Translations under genes and position numbers: made by a program
Assembly: GCA_025603075.1 (NCBI GenBank)
Contig: MU626301.1
Span: 1-64,000, forward strand
Source: Neoconidiobolus thromboides FSU 785
Taxonomy: Eukaryota; Entomophthoromycota; Entomophthoromycetes; Entomophthorales; Neoconidiobolaceae
DNA length: 64,000 nt
Direction of reading: 5' to 3'
Shown here: positions 46,093 to 60,050 of the stretch, piece after piece
How positions within the stretch are numbered: the stretch's first letter is position 1
Layout: each line of letters begins with the position of its first letter
Notes under the pieces: generated by a model
The model's input: only the letters and a program-made list of their open reading frames with translations
Databases searched by the model: none
Told to the model about the DNA's origin: nothing

Positions 46093-46197
46093 ATATGGGG
46101 ATGTATTTTTGTGTTTAAGAATTTTACTAATGATTTTCCACGTAAATAGCGCTTAAAAACGGAAAAAATAATGAAGTTAAAAAAAACATTCCCATAT
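46093..46197 (+). mobile_element. MITE copy 12
   Basis: TA|TGGGGATGTATTTTTG at the left, ACATTCCCA|TA at the right. Inside: GTTTAAGAATTTTACTAA, AAATAGCGCTTAAAAAC, GGAAAAAATAATGAAG. Confidence 0.85.
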
Positions 46198-47405
46198 AGT
46201 TGGTTAAATTTTCAGATTTCTAATACTAATACTTTTTTTGAAAACAAAGCCATGTTGTAACCTTTAGTTTTTTCTTAATACAGTTTATTTTATTGATTAT
46301 TCCAAAGGTTGTAAAACAGCTTCTATAGTATTGAGCTCTTTTTTTAGACCTAATTATTAAATCAATATATTCATCAAATCCATTAGCTTTTATTTAATAA
46401 AAAAAACTAACAAATATTAGCATTACAAAGAGATATATTAATAAAAATCTCAAGGAAGTTAGAAATGTTATTATTTTTGATATGGATGTCAGTAAGTATT
46501 GAAATAAATATTAAAAACAGTAACAAATTATCACCTTTTGTGTATAAAAATCATAGTGATAAAAGTAATTTGAGAAACTAGATTACTTGAAATATCATCA
46601 ACACTAAACGTTATATTTGTTGATAGTAAATATCATAGATTTATGTTATAGTTTTGAGTGTATGATACCGAGGTTTTCACTTTAACAAATTAATTCTAGT
46701 TTAACCCTATTGATATATTTAATAATGAAGTATCAAATGTAGATTAAAACAAGGGTTACAAACTGTTTAAATAATATCAAAAATTTATATTAGAAATTTC
46801 TTTATAGCCAGTTTTAGGGTTAAATAACATCACTTTCGAATTTAAATTATAAGAAATAATACTAATAAGGTACAGGTAGAGGGTGTACGGATAGCTTTTT
46901 CTATATTTTATTATGTTTTTACCTGAGCTATGATGAATAACTAAATATAACATCATAAAATTTAAAACTAGTCTGGATATTCAAAATCATGGTTTCCAAA
47001 TTTATCCCACAACTTTATTAAAAAGGAAATTCTTAACACAAAATTGTCACTATCATATGATCGGTACTATTGTATACTTACTTCTATACTATCTACTTTA
47101 AATTTCAATTTTTATTAGATGGGAAACGGTGAGTTAGAGTAACAGTCATTCAGAATATGTTTGTTCTATTCAATAGATCAAATTTAAGTTAGTGACTCAT
47201 AGTACCTTGGTCATAAAAATACAAAATAAAATAAACTAAACTAAATTAAAACTTTAATTTTGCAAATTAAAACTATTAAAACTTTATTAAATTTCATCAT
47301 TTTCTTTCATGTATAGAGTCAAATTAGTAAACTTTAAAAATACAACAAAATATTTTAATTTTAGGTAATTCAAAAAGTTCGTTATATATATTTGAATCTA
47401 ACCGT

Positions 47406-48170
47406 TTGTTGAGATCTCTTTCTAACTTAAATAATGAACCGAAAATAAGGGAATCAGTAGTAGATATATGTGCTTTAAATTATGACGATTTATTCAGTCC
47501 TTCAAGTATCAGTGCAATAAGCAAGCGATTATCTATAAGTTCTTCACAACGACCAGCATTTCGCTTCAAATATGATAAGACTCAAATAGTTTCAGAAGCT
47601 TCAGTACTGATGCTGTTATGTAGTGTAGATAAAGTGCCCTCAGTTCTTTTCACAGTTCGAACAAAAAACTTATCTTCTCATCCTGGTGAAATTAGTTTTC
47701 CTGGGGGTAAAAGAGATGAATCAGATGATACTTTATTAGCAACTTGTTTAAGAGAAACTTATGAAGAGATAGGCATACCTTCTGATTTAATCCATATTTT
47801 AGGGCAGTATTCTCCTTTACCTAATTGGAAGGGAAACCTGAAAGTATATCCATATGTGGGAATCATACTGAAAGAGCTTAATCATTGTGGAAATGAATTA
47901 AAGATTCACACCGAATCAGTTAAAGGGGAAGAAAATTTACTTGATTTAAAGTTAAATAAGGATGAAGTCGATAATTACTTTACAATACCAATTAACGATT
48001 TATTGAAAAAAGAAAGCATAGAAACATGGGACTCGCCTCGTGGTTCACCAAATAAGGTGCCTAGATATCGTACGCCAGAATATATTGATGGTACTATATG
48101 GGGATTAACTGGGTTCATCTTACATGGCGTGTTAGAGATTTGCTTTAAAGAAAGATATCTCAAATCTTAA
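47406..48170 (+). CDS. PCD1: Peroxisomal-type coenzyme A diphosphatase (NUDIX, NUDT7/Pcd1)
   Basis: It splits CoA and its derivatives to phosphopantetheine and 3',5'-ADP, usually in peroxisomes or mitochondria. The given start is the first possible codon (TTG) of the open frame; no suitable ATG precedes it in frame, so the true start probably lies in a short upstream exon (an ATG at 47309 and an acceptor at TTTTAG near 47365 are candidates whose phases I could not reconcile). The CoA-specific block FTVRTKNLSSHPGEISF is followed by PGGKRDESDD and the Nudix box core LRETYEEIGI. Later blocks LPNWKGNLKVYPYVGII and DEVDNYFTIP fit the family. The end YLKS does not match a PTS1 signal. Stop at 48168-48170. 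Confidence 0.85.
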   Translation: MLRSLSNLNNEPKIRESVVDICALNYDDLFSPSSISAISKRLSISSSQRPAFRFKYDKTQIVSEASVLMLLCSVDKVPSVLFTVRTKNLSSHPGEISFPGGKRDESDDTLLATCLRETYEEIGIPSDLIHILGQYSPLPNWKGNLKVYPYVGIILKELNHCGNELKIHTESVKGEENLLDLKLNKDEVDNYFTIPINDLLKKESIETWDSPRGSPNKVPRYRTPEYIDGTIWGLTGFILHGVLEICFKERYLKS

Positions 48171-48444
48171 GTTTTTTAATCTTTATTTATTTTACATTAT
48201 AATATCTTAAGTGATTAAACTAATTAAAGCATAAAGTAGTTTAAATATTGTAATTTTTGAAATAGTATGTAGCAAGCATTATTATTGTTTAATAGCCAAA
48301 ATTTATGTCACAATATTAATTAAAATTTTATTAGACAATATACTATTTTAGTAATTTTGAAAATTTGTCCTAAGTATTATGGGAACTTTCAATTTGAGGA
48401 ATTAAAATTATACCGAATAAAATTCAAAATTTTATTTTTTAAAA
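48171..48444. other. Intergenic, Bystin promoter region
   Basis: 274 bp between the CoA diphosphatase stop and the Bystin ATG; A/T-rich, no feature beyond a likely promoter. Confidence 0.4.
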
Positions 48445-50103
48445 ATGGGAAAAGCAGAAAGGGCCAGTGTAACAAAAAAAAACTTGGGATTTCGACATGA
48501 TCCTTTACATGTTGATATCACAAATGAAGAAGGAACCAAGCTTTATGCTAAACCAGTTAAAAATCGAGCTAAGTTTGTAGCTAAGGCCAATAAAGGTGAA
48601 AAAGAGGATGATGTAAGCTAATTTGAAACTGTTTAATTAAACCTAATTTTATTTAGGAATATATTGACCCTAAAATCTCGAAAAAAATCTTAAAGTTGGC
48701 TCGTGAGCAACAAGAGGAGTTCCAAGAGAGTGAAGATGAAGACGAGTACGATAGAATAGCGTATGTAATATTAAATGTTTGTTTTAATAACATATAACAA
48801 TATTATATTAGTGGAAAAGATGAAGAAATTTATGAAGAGGAGGAAGAGGAAGAAATCGAAGAAGTTGAGTTAGATTATTATGGTGATTCCATGGATATTG
48901 AGGTATATTGGATATTTATTTTACTATATACGATATCAAATTCATATTATAAAAGGAATTGGATCAAGCTGATGTTAATGCAATGAATAAATTTTTACCA
49001 GAAGCTCCAGGAGAACGTATAAATTTAGCTGATCTTATCCGTGCTAAACTTGAGCAATACGATAATGCTCAAGCTCGTGCCAATGAGACTAAAGGTAAAG
49101 AGCATTAAAAATAGTTGTATTTAACTAATAGCAGTATAGATACATCAGCTCCCACTCCTCCAGGAATCAATCCTAAAGTAGCTGAAGTTTATTCAAAGTA
49201 CATAAAATTAATTCTAAAATTTTAAAGATTAACTTATTGTTTAGAGTTGGACTTTTATTATCACGTTATAAGTCTGGTAAGCTTCCAAAAGCTTTCAAGA
49301 TTATACCTTCTCTATCCAATTGGGAAGATATTCTTTATCTTACTCGTCCAGAAAAATGGACACCTCATGCTTTTTATGAAGCCACAAGGATCTTCGCTTC
49401 CAATCTTAAAAGTAGGCAATCTCAAAGATTTTTCCATTATGTTTTACTAGATAGAGTAAGAATGGATATTCAAGAATCTAAAAAATTATCCCCACATCTT
49501 TATATGGCTATTAAAAAGGCTTTATTCAAACCTGCCTCCTTTTTTAAAGGATTTTTATTTCCACTTTGTGAAGTAAGACTATATTTATATTTATTCAACA
49601 AAGTATTAAATTATAATAGTCAGGCACATGTACTCTTCGTGAAGCAGTTATTATTGGCTCTGTACTAACTAAAGTTTCTGTACCAATGCTTCACTCTGCA
49701 GCAGCATTATTACGTTTAGCTGAGATGGAATATTCCGGAGCCAATTCTTTATTCATCCGTTTACTTTTGGATAAAAAATATGCACTTCCATATAAAGTTA
49801 TTGATGCTTTGGTGTTCCATTTTGTACGTATGAAAGATGAAGAAGAAGCATTACCAGTCTTATGGCATCAAGCTTTTTTGGTGTTTGCTCAAAGGTAATA
49901 GATCTTTAATGTATTTAATGCAGTATTAATGTAATATGATAAGATATAAACAAGATATAACTCCAGAACAAAAAGATGCTTTATTTGAAGTGCTTCGTAA
50001 ACAAAATCATCATACCATCACCCCAGAAATTCGTAGAGAATTAGTTAGCTCCACTTCGAGAGGTGAAATTATGCAAGAAGATGACATGATGATGTCTGAC
50101 TAA
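48445..50103 (+). CDS. ENP1: Bystin/Enp1, 40S ribosome biogenesis factor
   Basis: A nuclear factor of 90S and pre-40S particles needed for 18S rRNA processing. Eight exons joined by short introns give about 435 residues. The start [20 protein letters not shown] is followed by an acidic segment ([20 protein letters not shown]). The Bystin domain begins near [16 protein letters not shown] and continues with [118 protein letters not shown] and [12 protein letters not shown]. It ends in a short acidic tail, MMMSD, stop at 50101-50103. Joins agree with the family at every exon and nothing is broken. Confidence 0.95.
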
Positions 50104-51931
50104 TCCAACTAACTTTTTAATTTTAAGTTGTTTTATAGAATAAATATATTATAAATATAGGGTTTTATGGTAAATTTTAAAGAATCAGTTGTTATTAAAA
50201 CATACAAGTTGACTTTTTAATGTTAATACCATATAATGATACTTCAAAATGTTAATCTAAAGCTGTATTCATATTTTTATGGCTATAATTTCAGATTTTC
50301 ATTATATAAGTTTAAGTTATTAAAACAAGGATAAAGATTAACTTATGAGTAATAATAGCAATACTATTATTTTGTTGATAGGCTTTACATGAAATTAAAA
50401 ATTGTCAATTTACAACCACTATCTTGTTCTGTTGTTAACTTAGTTGCTTGCCTGCTTTAGGTAAGATATTATTATGGTACTATTCTGATAAGACGTAGCA
50501 ATTTAAGGGTATTATTGACTGGTTTATTAGTATGTAAGATATTTAAGAGTTTAATGGTGATTATTATTTTTCAAAATTTAAGCTTTATAAAAAATGGACA
50601 AAAGGTTGGAACAAAAAAATATTTTAATATAGTAACTAGATGATTTTGTATATTATAAAAGCTAAAATAGTTAGCTAAATTTCTAATATTTTAATCAATA
50701 AGTATATTTTACCGTATAAAATGCCATTAATATTTTAAAATTATTATAATAAAATCACATAGCATCTTTTATTTAGGCTATAAATCTATAAAGTCAAAGT
50801 TGACTATTTTTTCTTTTTCAAATTATTACTAGCTAAATCTAGCCATTCTTTTCATATCAAACATTGTTAAGTTATGTTTTAACGATATATCTTTTAATCA
50901 TTTTCAAGTTATGATTTCAACATTAGGTCAGAATTATACAATAGCACTAATTAATTTAAGTTATTTTTTTATTTTCACTATTAATCTATAATATTTTTTA
51001 CTGTAATAAGGATATATATAAAATGAAATAATATAAATTGAAAAAATAATATGGGCAAAATAACAGATAGAAATAGAATAGGAGGCTAAATAGAAAAAAA
51101 TGTTCTCAAAAAGACCATTCCAAATCTGATAAAAAACTTGAATAATAAAAGTATGCGGTATTTTATAAGGGTTAAATAGGAATGTTCACAATATAAAAAT
51201 AGAAAATACAAATCTTCGCTAAAAATGACAAGTCCACATCCAATTAAGTAGTTATTTTTTATCTTTAGGAAATAAGGGAGAGGAGGTTTGAGAAAATACT
51301 AGAAAATTATGGAATAATAATTAATTGTTTCTTTGAATTCTATTGTTGAAAAAATATGTAATATTAAATTTAGTCCGCTAGATTTTAATTCATACAGTGG
51401 AATATCTACTTCAAAAGGAACGGAATATTAAAAAATTATATAAAACTAAAGCATACATAAAAACATATCCATTGATGTTATAGAACTATGCTATAAGTTA
51501 CAAAATTAGGCTGTTAATTTTTAAGCAGGTGATGAAAGTAAAATTTCGATATATTATCCCTAAGTTTCATAAATCAGCTGGTTATAAAAAAGAAGGATAT
51601 TTTGTAAGATGGTTTTTGAGACTGTTTTCGTGTAAAAATGTGAATATTTATTGCTTGTTAAAAGAGACTATTGCTAAGAAAAAAATCAAATAAAAATTTA
51701 AGTCAAGTACAGTTTAAGAAATAAGATTGCAATAAACACACCATGAATATAAATAAAAAGGAGTAAAACTTTATTTTGATATTTTGAATAAGAGTACAAG
51801 TAAATGAAAGAAGGTTTTGCAATGATAAAGCCAGGTAGAACTTTTAAGAAATAGAGTAGCTTTAAACATTAAACATAGCAAGCAAAGTGGTATGAAATTT
51901 TTAAAATAAATAGTTTTGCTTTAGCTACATT
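50104..51931. other. Intergenic, nothing recognised
   Basis: 1.8 kb between convergent Bystin and bZIP genes. A/T-rich without MITE, RNA gene or coding segment that I can support. Confidence 0.5.
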
Positions 51932-52947
51932 TTACGCCTTAACCATATAACTTTGGCCGTTACTGGCTTGGAAGCGGTTACCTAACTTATTATCACCTAT
52001 GACATCTCCTTGCTTATTAACTTCTATACCACTTAAGTCGCGGCAAGAGAAGCGGTTTGTTTGAATACTCTCTTTAATAGAGTCCATAGTGACTAGCTGT
52101 CCTTGATATATAGTTAGATCACGTGATGGGTCGATACCTTAAGTTATTTATTAAATTGGTTGATTTTAAAATACGACAATATCTATACCTGAAAGGTGTT
52201 GTAAACTAGGTGTTTGAGCAGTAAGTAACTCAAACTTTTGTCTAAGATCTTCAATGTCTATCTGTAAAGAAATATTTTCTTTTTGTTTGTTAGCCAACTC
52301 TTGATGAAGGGCTGAAATGTTTTCATCGTACATCTTAACCTTATCTTCAAGACCATTAATGTATTCTATATTGAGTTAGACATTTACCATATGATTCTTA
52401 CTAGCTTATTACCTTTTCTTCTTAGTCTGAAATTTCTAGCAGAAATTTTGTTCCTAATTTGACGACGTTCTTTTGGACCTGCCTTTTCAATCTGTTCTTG
52501 ATCCTCAGGTGATAAGATAAGATCTGCTCGAATATGACAATTATCACCATACTTAGATTTATCTTTTTTAGTTCGGTTACTACCATTGAACTCACTATCA
52601 AAAGTGGCTGTAGTACCAGGAGAACCAGCATCCATTTGAGCAGTCATGTCTTCAACTATGGGTGGTAACGCGGAGTTATCCAAAGAGAAAAAGTTAGGCT
52701 GAATAAGATTCTGATTTAATGTTGGTTCAGGGATGAAAAGGCTATTAATAAAAAGATCCACCATTTCTTGGTTTTGAATCTCATTCCCATTTGGGTCTTG
52801 GTTAATTATATTGCTTATATTCATAGTGTTATCATCAAGGTAATCGGTATGAATGTATTTATCAAAAGCGTTGCCATTGTTGGGGCTTACACTGGATGGT
52901 ACTTCGTCATCAATATTCTCTCTTTTGATGTTGTTTGGACTGGACAT
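51932..52947 (-). CDS. bZIP transcription factor
   Basis: A nuclear DNA-binding factor. Three exons on the minus strand give about 310 residues. An Asn/Pro/Asp-rich N-terminal half (MSSPNNIKRENIDDEVPSS; EMVDLFINSLFIPEP; FFSLDNSALPPIVEDM) suits an activation region. The bZIP domain starts around GPKERRQIRNKISARNFRLR and continues over the first intron into RRKEYINGLEDKVKMYDEN, with leucine heptads in the second exon (ISALHQELANKQ, ISLQIDIEDLRQKFELL). The basic signature N-x2-S-A-R-N-F-R is the form common in early-diverging fungi. A short conserved-looking tail ends in GQSYMVKA, stop at 51934-51932. I cannot name the regulon. Confidence 0.88.
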
Positions 52948-55785
52948 TCTTAAATTTTATAAAATAAAGTGTTTGTAAAAGATATATAGCAAGTAGGATT
53001 GGTTAAATGAAAGCAATTTTGTAGATTTCGTTAGTTTATATATCACTGCGCTGGACTTTGAACTTTTCTAAGCAAAAGATTGGCTAGAAATGAAACCAAT
53101 TAAATGTTTTTACTAAATTCCTTGCCCAATTGAATTTATAAGCTTAAAATTATAGTAAAAGGTGTTTTATGTAAACTTGATATCCACAGGTACAACTGTA
53201 TAGAATATGATATTTTTATATTATATGGTATAAGTGTTAACTCGTACTGCCATTGAACGCTTTATAGTGTAGTATTATATATCGGAAAATTAAGCTCTGA
53301 TGCCTAGTTTAAATAGAAATCTGGTTTAAGATGACTTAACTATTTTTGCATTATTCAACAGGAAGTTTATAAACATTTTGTCAATTCCCACCAATTACTT
53401 TGAGGGAGATTGTTTTTTTGTTGCATGAGGTGTGGCAAAAATGATTAAGGGGTAAAGTCATCAAAAAATCGTGGATGATCTCACCATAATATAAAGAGTA
53501 CTTCAATGTCAATATTAAATATAAAAAACTATATAAACTTAGTTTAATACTATAAATTTGTCTTTGTAAATTTAAAGAACACCTAGTTCTATATTTTCGA
53601 TCTTTACCTTTGAAATTGTAATTCTAAGGGATTATTTATGATTTAAAAATTAAGTAGTAAGGATAATGATTTAACATAACAAGAAAAGCTTATAATATTA
53701 TTTTTGATTGGTCCTATCTCTTTAAAACTTTATTTATTAACTGTAAGCTCCTTATGTTTATTGGAATAGAACTTCAATGGCTAATTTTCCTGAACTTAAA
53801 AATAAACTAACTATTATCAAGATACTTTATATAACTAGAATTATATTATAGTATTTAAATAAATAAACATAAATAAAAACGAGGTCTTTGCTAACAATGT
53901 ATGCAACAAGTTTTAAAGTGAGATTGCTAAATGAAGTAATTTAGATAAAATTTAAACTAAGCTGCATATTGGTTTGAAATGCCATTCCTTTAAACCAATA
54001 ATCTTCCTACTCGTAACATTGTCTAAGGAAAACAAAATGCTACTTTGAAACACAGATATACGACAAATAAACACACCACTTTTTGTGGGAATGAAAAATA
54101 GTAGCGTTAATATTAAATATATTGATCGGTTTTTGTGGTATTAGAAAGTTAACTGCATGGTGTGATATTACTAAAATATTTAAATATTTTCTTACATAAT
54201 TTGATTAAATTTATAAGGCTTATTCTAGATACTATGATGGCCTTTTGTTCAAATTTTATGAAGTAGTTTTCAGTTTTTTGACCAGTTTTGACTAGTTTTT
54301 GAAATTCATATTTAAAACTAAATGCTCAATTTCTTAAGATACCTAAAGTTATGTTAGTGGCACTTAATAGTAATTAATGAATAAGTGGATTAAAAGTGGG
54401 ATATTAAAGAATATTAATATTAATAGAATCCAGTTATCATAATAATATATAATGTGAATATTTTAATAACTAATGAGAAGCTTATTTTTTTAGTAGAAAT
54501 CCTTGATTTTTTATTATGTAATATTTTTTTAGTTAAAATAAGCAAAAATACATTGATTCATAAAGTAAATAGAGAGTACATAAATAAAAGAATTAAATGT
54601 ATGATGTAAATACAATAATTTACCTTAAACTGAATTCCTATTTAGCTGTAACTATGTATTATTTATTTAAAAAGCACTTATATGATGAAAAAACATTTAG
54701 ACTGGGGTTTCTAAGAATTTAACTAAATTTTAAACCTTAAAATGGACAAATTATTGAAAAAAATGTTACTGTATTAATACAATACAAAAAAGAAGTTTAG
54801 GATATATTAGATATCTCTGAAATTCATTTGTATTATAATTTGTTATATTTAACCATCTTAATTAAAATAATTGATACAAAAGTACATAAATCAATTTATA
54901 AAAGCTAACTTATTAGTTTAAAAGATTTTATTAAGAGATTATTTTAAAATTTGTAATTTTGTAATTTGATGATTATTCTTTTATTAATTAATATAGCAAT
55001 TTAATCAACTTTCAAATTGATGACAAATAATTTTTCATATAAAACATGGCTTCTTATTTACCATCCTGTTATCATCTAAATATATTGTATTCAGATACAT
55101 CAAATATTTTTTTTCTGTTAATATTGGGCTTTATAAAATTCATATTACAATTATCCTTTACATGATGGTAAAGTACAGTATAAAATTGAAACTCAGTTTT
55201 ATAAAATAATATCCCTATTATACAAATTTGGTATATTTAAAAGATTCTAATAGATATAGCAATTAATACTCTCAGTCTACTAGTTTTATAAAAAAGAAAA
55301 AAAAATACTGTATAAGGCTAAAAAGTATATATATATAAATTTACATTACAGTAGGAAATGAATTTTAATAAATTATATAGATGAAGCATTAACTTTTATT
55401 GAATTTGATACTAAGAGAATTATAAAAATCATGTTTAAACATCAAACTAATGGTAACAACAGGGATATCTTAAATATTTAAAGCTTTTGGAGTTGTAAAT
55501 GTAGAAGGCTATTAAAAATTTTGAAGTGGCTCTCATTAATAAAAAGTTTATTCCCACATAAAGTTAATATTATGAAAACTAAAAACCAAAATAACCTTTG
55601 ATGATTGGCTATTCAATTCAAAAGTAGCCAAAAGCACGTAACATGAGGCAAAAATAAGATGGCTTAAAAAAGTAAGAAAAAAATAAAACTAGATTTTAAT
55701 TTTCTATTGTAAGTTCAAAAGGGCTAAGAATTTTAATACTCGATTTTTAATTTTATTTCTTTAGTGTTTCTAAATCTAAATAAAA
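52948..55785. other. 2.8-kb gene-free region
   Basis: Between divergent bZIP and V-ATPase B genes. It lacks the MITEs that occur in most other gene-free stretches. No coding frame, RNA gene or strong repeat was recognised; the ends should hold the two promoters. Confidence 0.5.
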
Positions 55786-57890
<2,105 letters not shown>

Positions 57891-58289
57891 AAAAGAGACC
57901 AATTTCTTTTTTTCGATGTCTTTATAACTATTTGTCTGATTTTATAAAGTGATTAAATCTTTTTAAATATAACTAGTTATGTCTTTTATATCATGAATTG
58001 TGTAATTATCACTTAGTAGGATTGTTATATATTTAAAGTATTAGATTAGATGAGATAGAGTTAGTCATTCTTTTCATAAAAATATATTTTAACCAATCAA
58101 AATAACTATAAGCCGCTAATTTTGATTAAACTTACCTAATTTGTCTATGATTTAGCGAAATACTAAAAAATTAAGCTACGTCAGATGACTATTTATTATT
58201 TTTAAAAGAAATGGGTTAAGTGATATAAATAAGCAAGATTTGTTGTTTCAAGCACTTTTTTATTTCAATTTTAACTTAAAAAATATATC
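57891..58289. other. Intergenic, TRP2 promoter region
   Basis: About 400 bp between V-ATPase B and anthranilate synthase. It holds the terminator of the former and the promoter of the latter; no general-control TGACTC element is seen by eye. Confidence 0.4.
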
Positions 58290-59958
58290 ATGAAAGTAGT
58301 AAACAATATTTTAAAGTAATGAAATAAATTGACATGATACCAATAGGCAATTATACCAAGTTTTGAAGAAGCACGGAAATTGATCGAAAGTCAACCTGAT
58401 GGCAATATATTACCAGTTTATAAGATTATTTTTGCAGATCTGTTAAATCCATTTGCAGCTTATCTTAAATTAGTTGACTATTATAAAGATAAATCAAAGT
58501 ATCCTGGCTACTCTTTTTTGTTTGAGTCCGTTAAAAGTGATGAAAAGATTGGTAGATATTCTTTAATCGGATGCGGTAAGTTTAAATCTAATTGATTTAA
58601 AGTTAATAATTCACTGAATTATATTTTTCTATAGACCCATATAAGATAGTGATTAGTGGTGAAGACAAAGAGATCAAAGGAGATCCATTGATTGAAATCG
58701 AAAAGTATTTAAGCCAATATAACTATATTTCAGTAAATGGGCTGCCTGAATTTACGGGTAATTTGTTAATGATAAAATGTAACAATTATTAATATTAAAC
58801 TTATTTTAAGGCGGTGCTGTAGGGTATATATCATTTGATTGTGTTAAATATTTTGAACCACGTACAGCAAGAAAATTAAAGGATCCATTAGGAATACCCG
58901 AATCTGTACATATGTATTGTAAAAATGTGATTATATTTGATCATTTATTTCAAAAGATAAATGTAATAACTCATATAAAAGGGGACTTAAAAGATAGCCA
59001 AGTGTTTAAAAGTGAGTATGAAAATGCCTTATTGAAATTAGATGAAATGGTGGAGGCATTAACTTGTGATGGAGTACCATTACCGGATCAAGTTCCTATT
59101 ACTGAAACTAACTTATCATTTAAGTCCAATGTTGGTAAAGAAGGTTACGAGAATTTTGTCAATATCCTTAAGGATAACATTAAGAATGGGGAAATTATTC
59201 AAGCTGTGCCATCTCAGCGTTTATCTCGTCCAACACAGCTACATCCATTCAATGTATATCGTTATTTAAGAACAGTAAATCCATCTCCTTATTTATTTTA
59301 TTTGGATTGTGCTGATTTCCAAGTGGTGGGCGCCTCCCCTGAAATGTTAGTTAAAGTGGATTTAGATAACAAAGTTTATACTCATCCCATTGCTGGCACC
59401 AGACGTCGTGGAAAAACAGCTGCCGAAGATTTAGCACTGGAAAAGGATTTGTTAAGTGATATTAAAGAAACTTCTGAACATGTAATGTTGGTTGACTTAG
59501 GTCGTAATGACGTTAATCGGGTAGCTCAGCCTGGTACTGTTAAAGTGGATTCTCTTATGCATATTGAGAAATACAGTCACGTAATGCATATCGTATCGAA
59601 TGTATCGGGTACCTTAAGGGAAGAATGTAATAGGTTTGATGCTTTCCGCTCAGTTTTTCCAGCTGGAACTGTGTCTGGAGCACCAAAGGTAAGGGCTTTA
59701 GAATTGATTGGTGAACTTGAAGGAGAAAAGAGGGGAATTTATGCAGGCTCTGTTGGTCATTTTGATTATTCAGGTGGTATGGATACTTGTATTGCTATTA
59801 GAACTATGCTGTTTAAGGACGGCTATGTTCACCTCCAGGCGGGTGGAGGTATTGTTTATGATTCTGTACCATTGGACGAGTACAATGAAACCTTAGCTAA
59901 ATTATCTTCTAATTTAGCTACGATTGAAAAAGCAGAGTATTATTATATGAATGAATAA
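58290..59958 (+). CDS. TRP2: Anthranilate synthase component I
   Basis: It makes anthranilate from chorismate, the first step of tryptophan synthesis, with a glutaminase partner (not in this window). I propose ATG 58290 with a tiny first exon (MKV) spliced at a GTAAAC donor to an AG acceptor ending at 58346, giving AIIPSFEEARKLIESQP. Alternative: a MK exon with the GTAGTA donor. Two further introns lie near 58577-58634 and 58758-58810. The feedback element is FLFESVKSD, where many enzymes have LLES. The chorismate-binding domain is complete: GYISFDCVKYFEPR, IKNGEIIQAVPSQRLSRP, HPIAGTRRRGKT, MLVDLGRNDVNRVAQPG, FPAGTVSGAPKVRALELI, GIYAGSVGHFDYSG and LQAGGGIVYDS. It converges on the carboxylase gene with 92 bp between stops. 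Confidence 0.94.
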
Positions 59959-59977
59959 ATAAATAAATAAATAAATT
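59954..59977. repeat. (AAAT)n microsatellite after TRP2
   Basis: Six AAAT units that begin within the TRP2 stop codon region. Confidence 0.7.
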
Positions 59978-60050
59978 TCAATAAAGAATAAATATAAAAT
60001 TTGGATTTTAATCTTTATCGAAAATAACACAAAGCTTTGGTATAATTTTT

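Larger units (their letters stand above)
44393..47308. other. Second part of the gene desert, with three MITEs
   Basis: 2.9 kb with MITE copies 10, 11 and 12. One short open stretch at 45481-45620 (SINLKKYAIHENKNSLNFYI after a stop) could be a coding relic. No complete gene is seen. Confidence 0.5.

Noticed and set aside
9217-46197. Dispersed repeats as a CRISPR array or SINEs.
   Set aside because: Copies are kilobases apart, lie in both orientations and have terminal inverted repeats with flanking TA. There are no spacers, no Pol III A/B boxes and no poly-A tail.
52768-52953. Plus-strand hydrophobic frame opposite the bZIP gene.
   Set aside because: Antisense shadow of the bZIP first exon.
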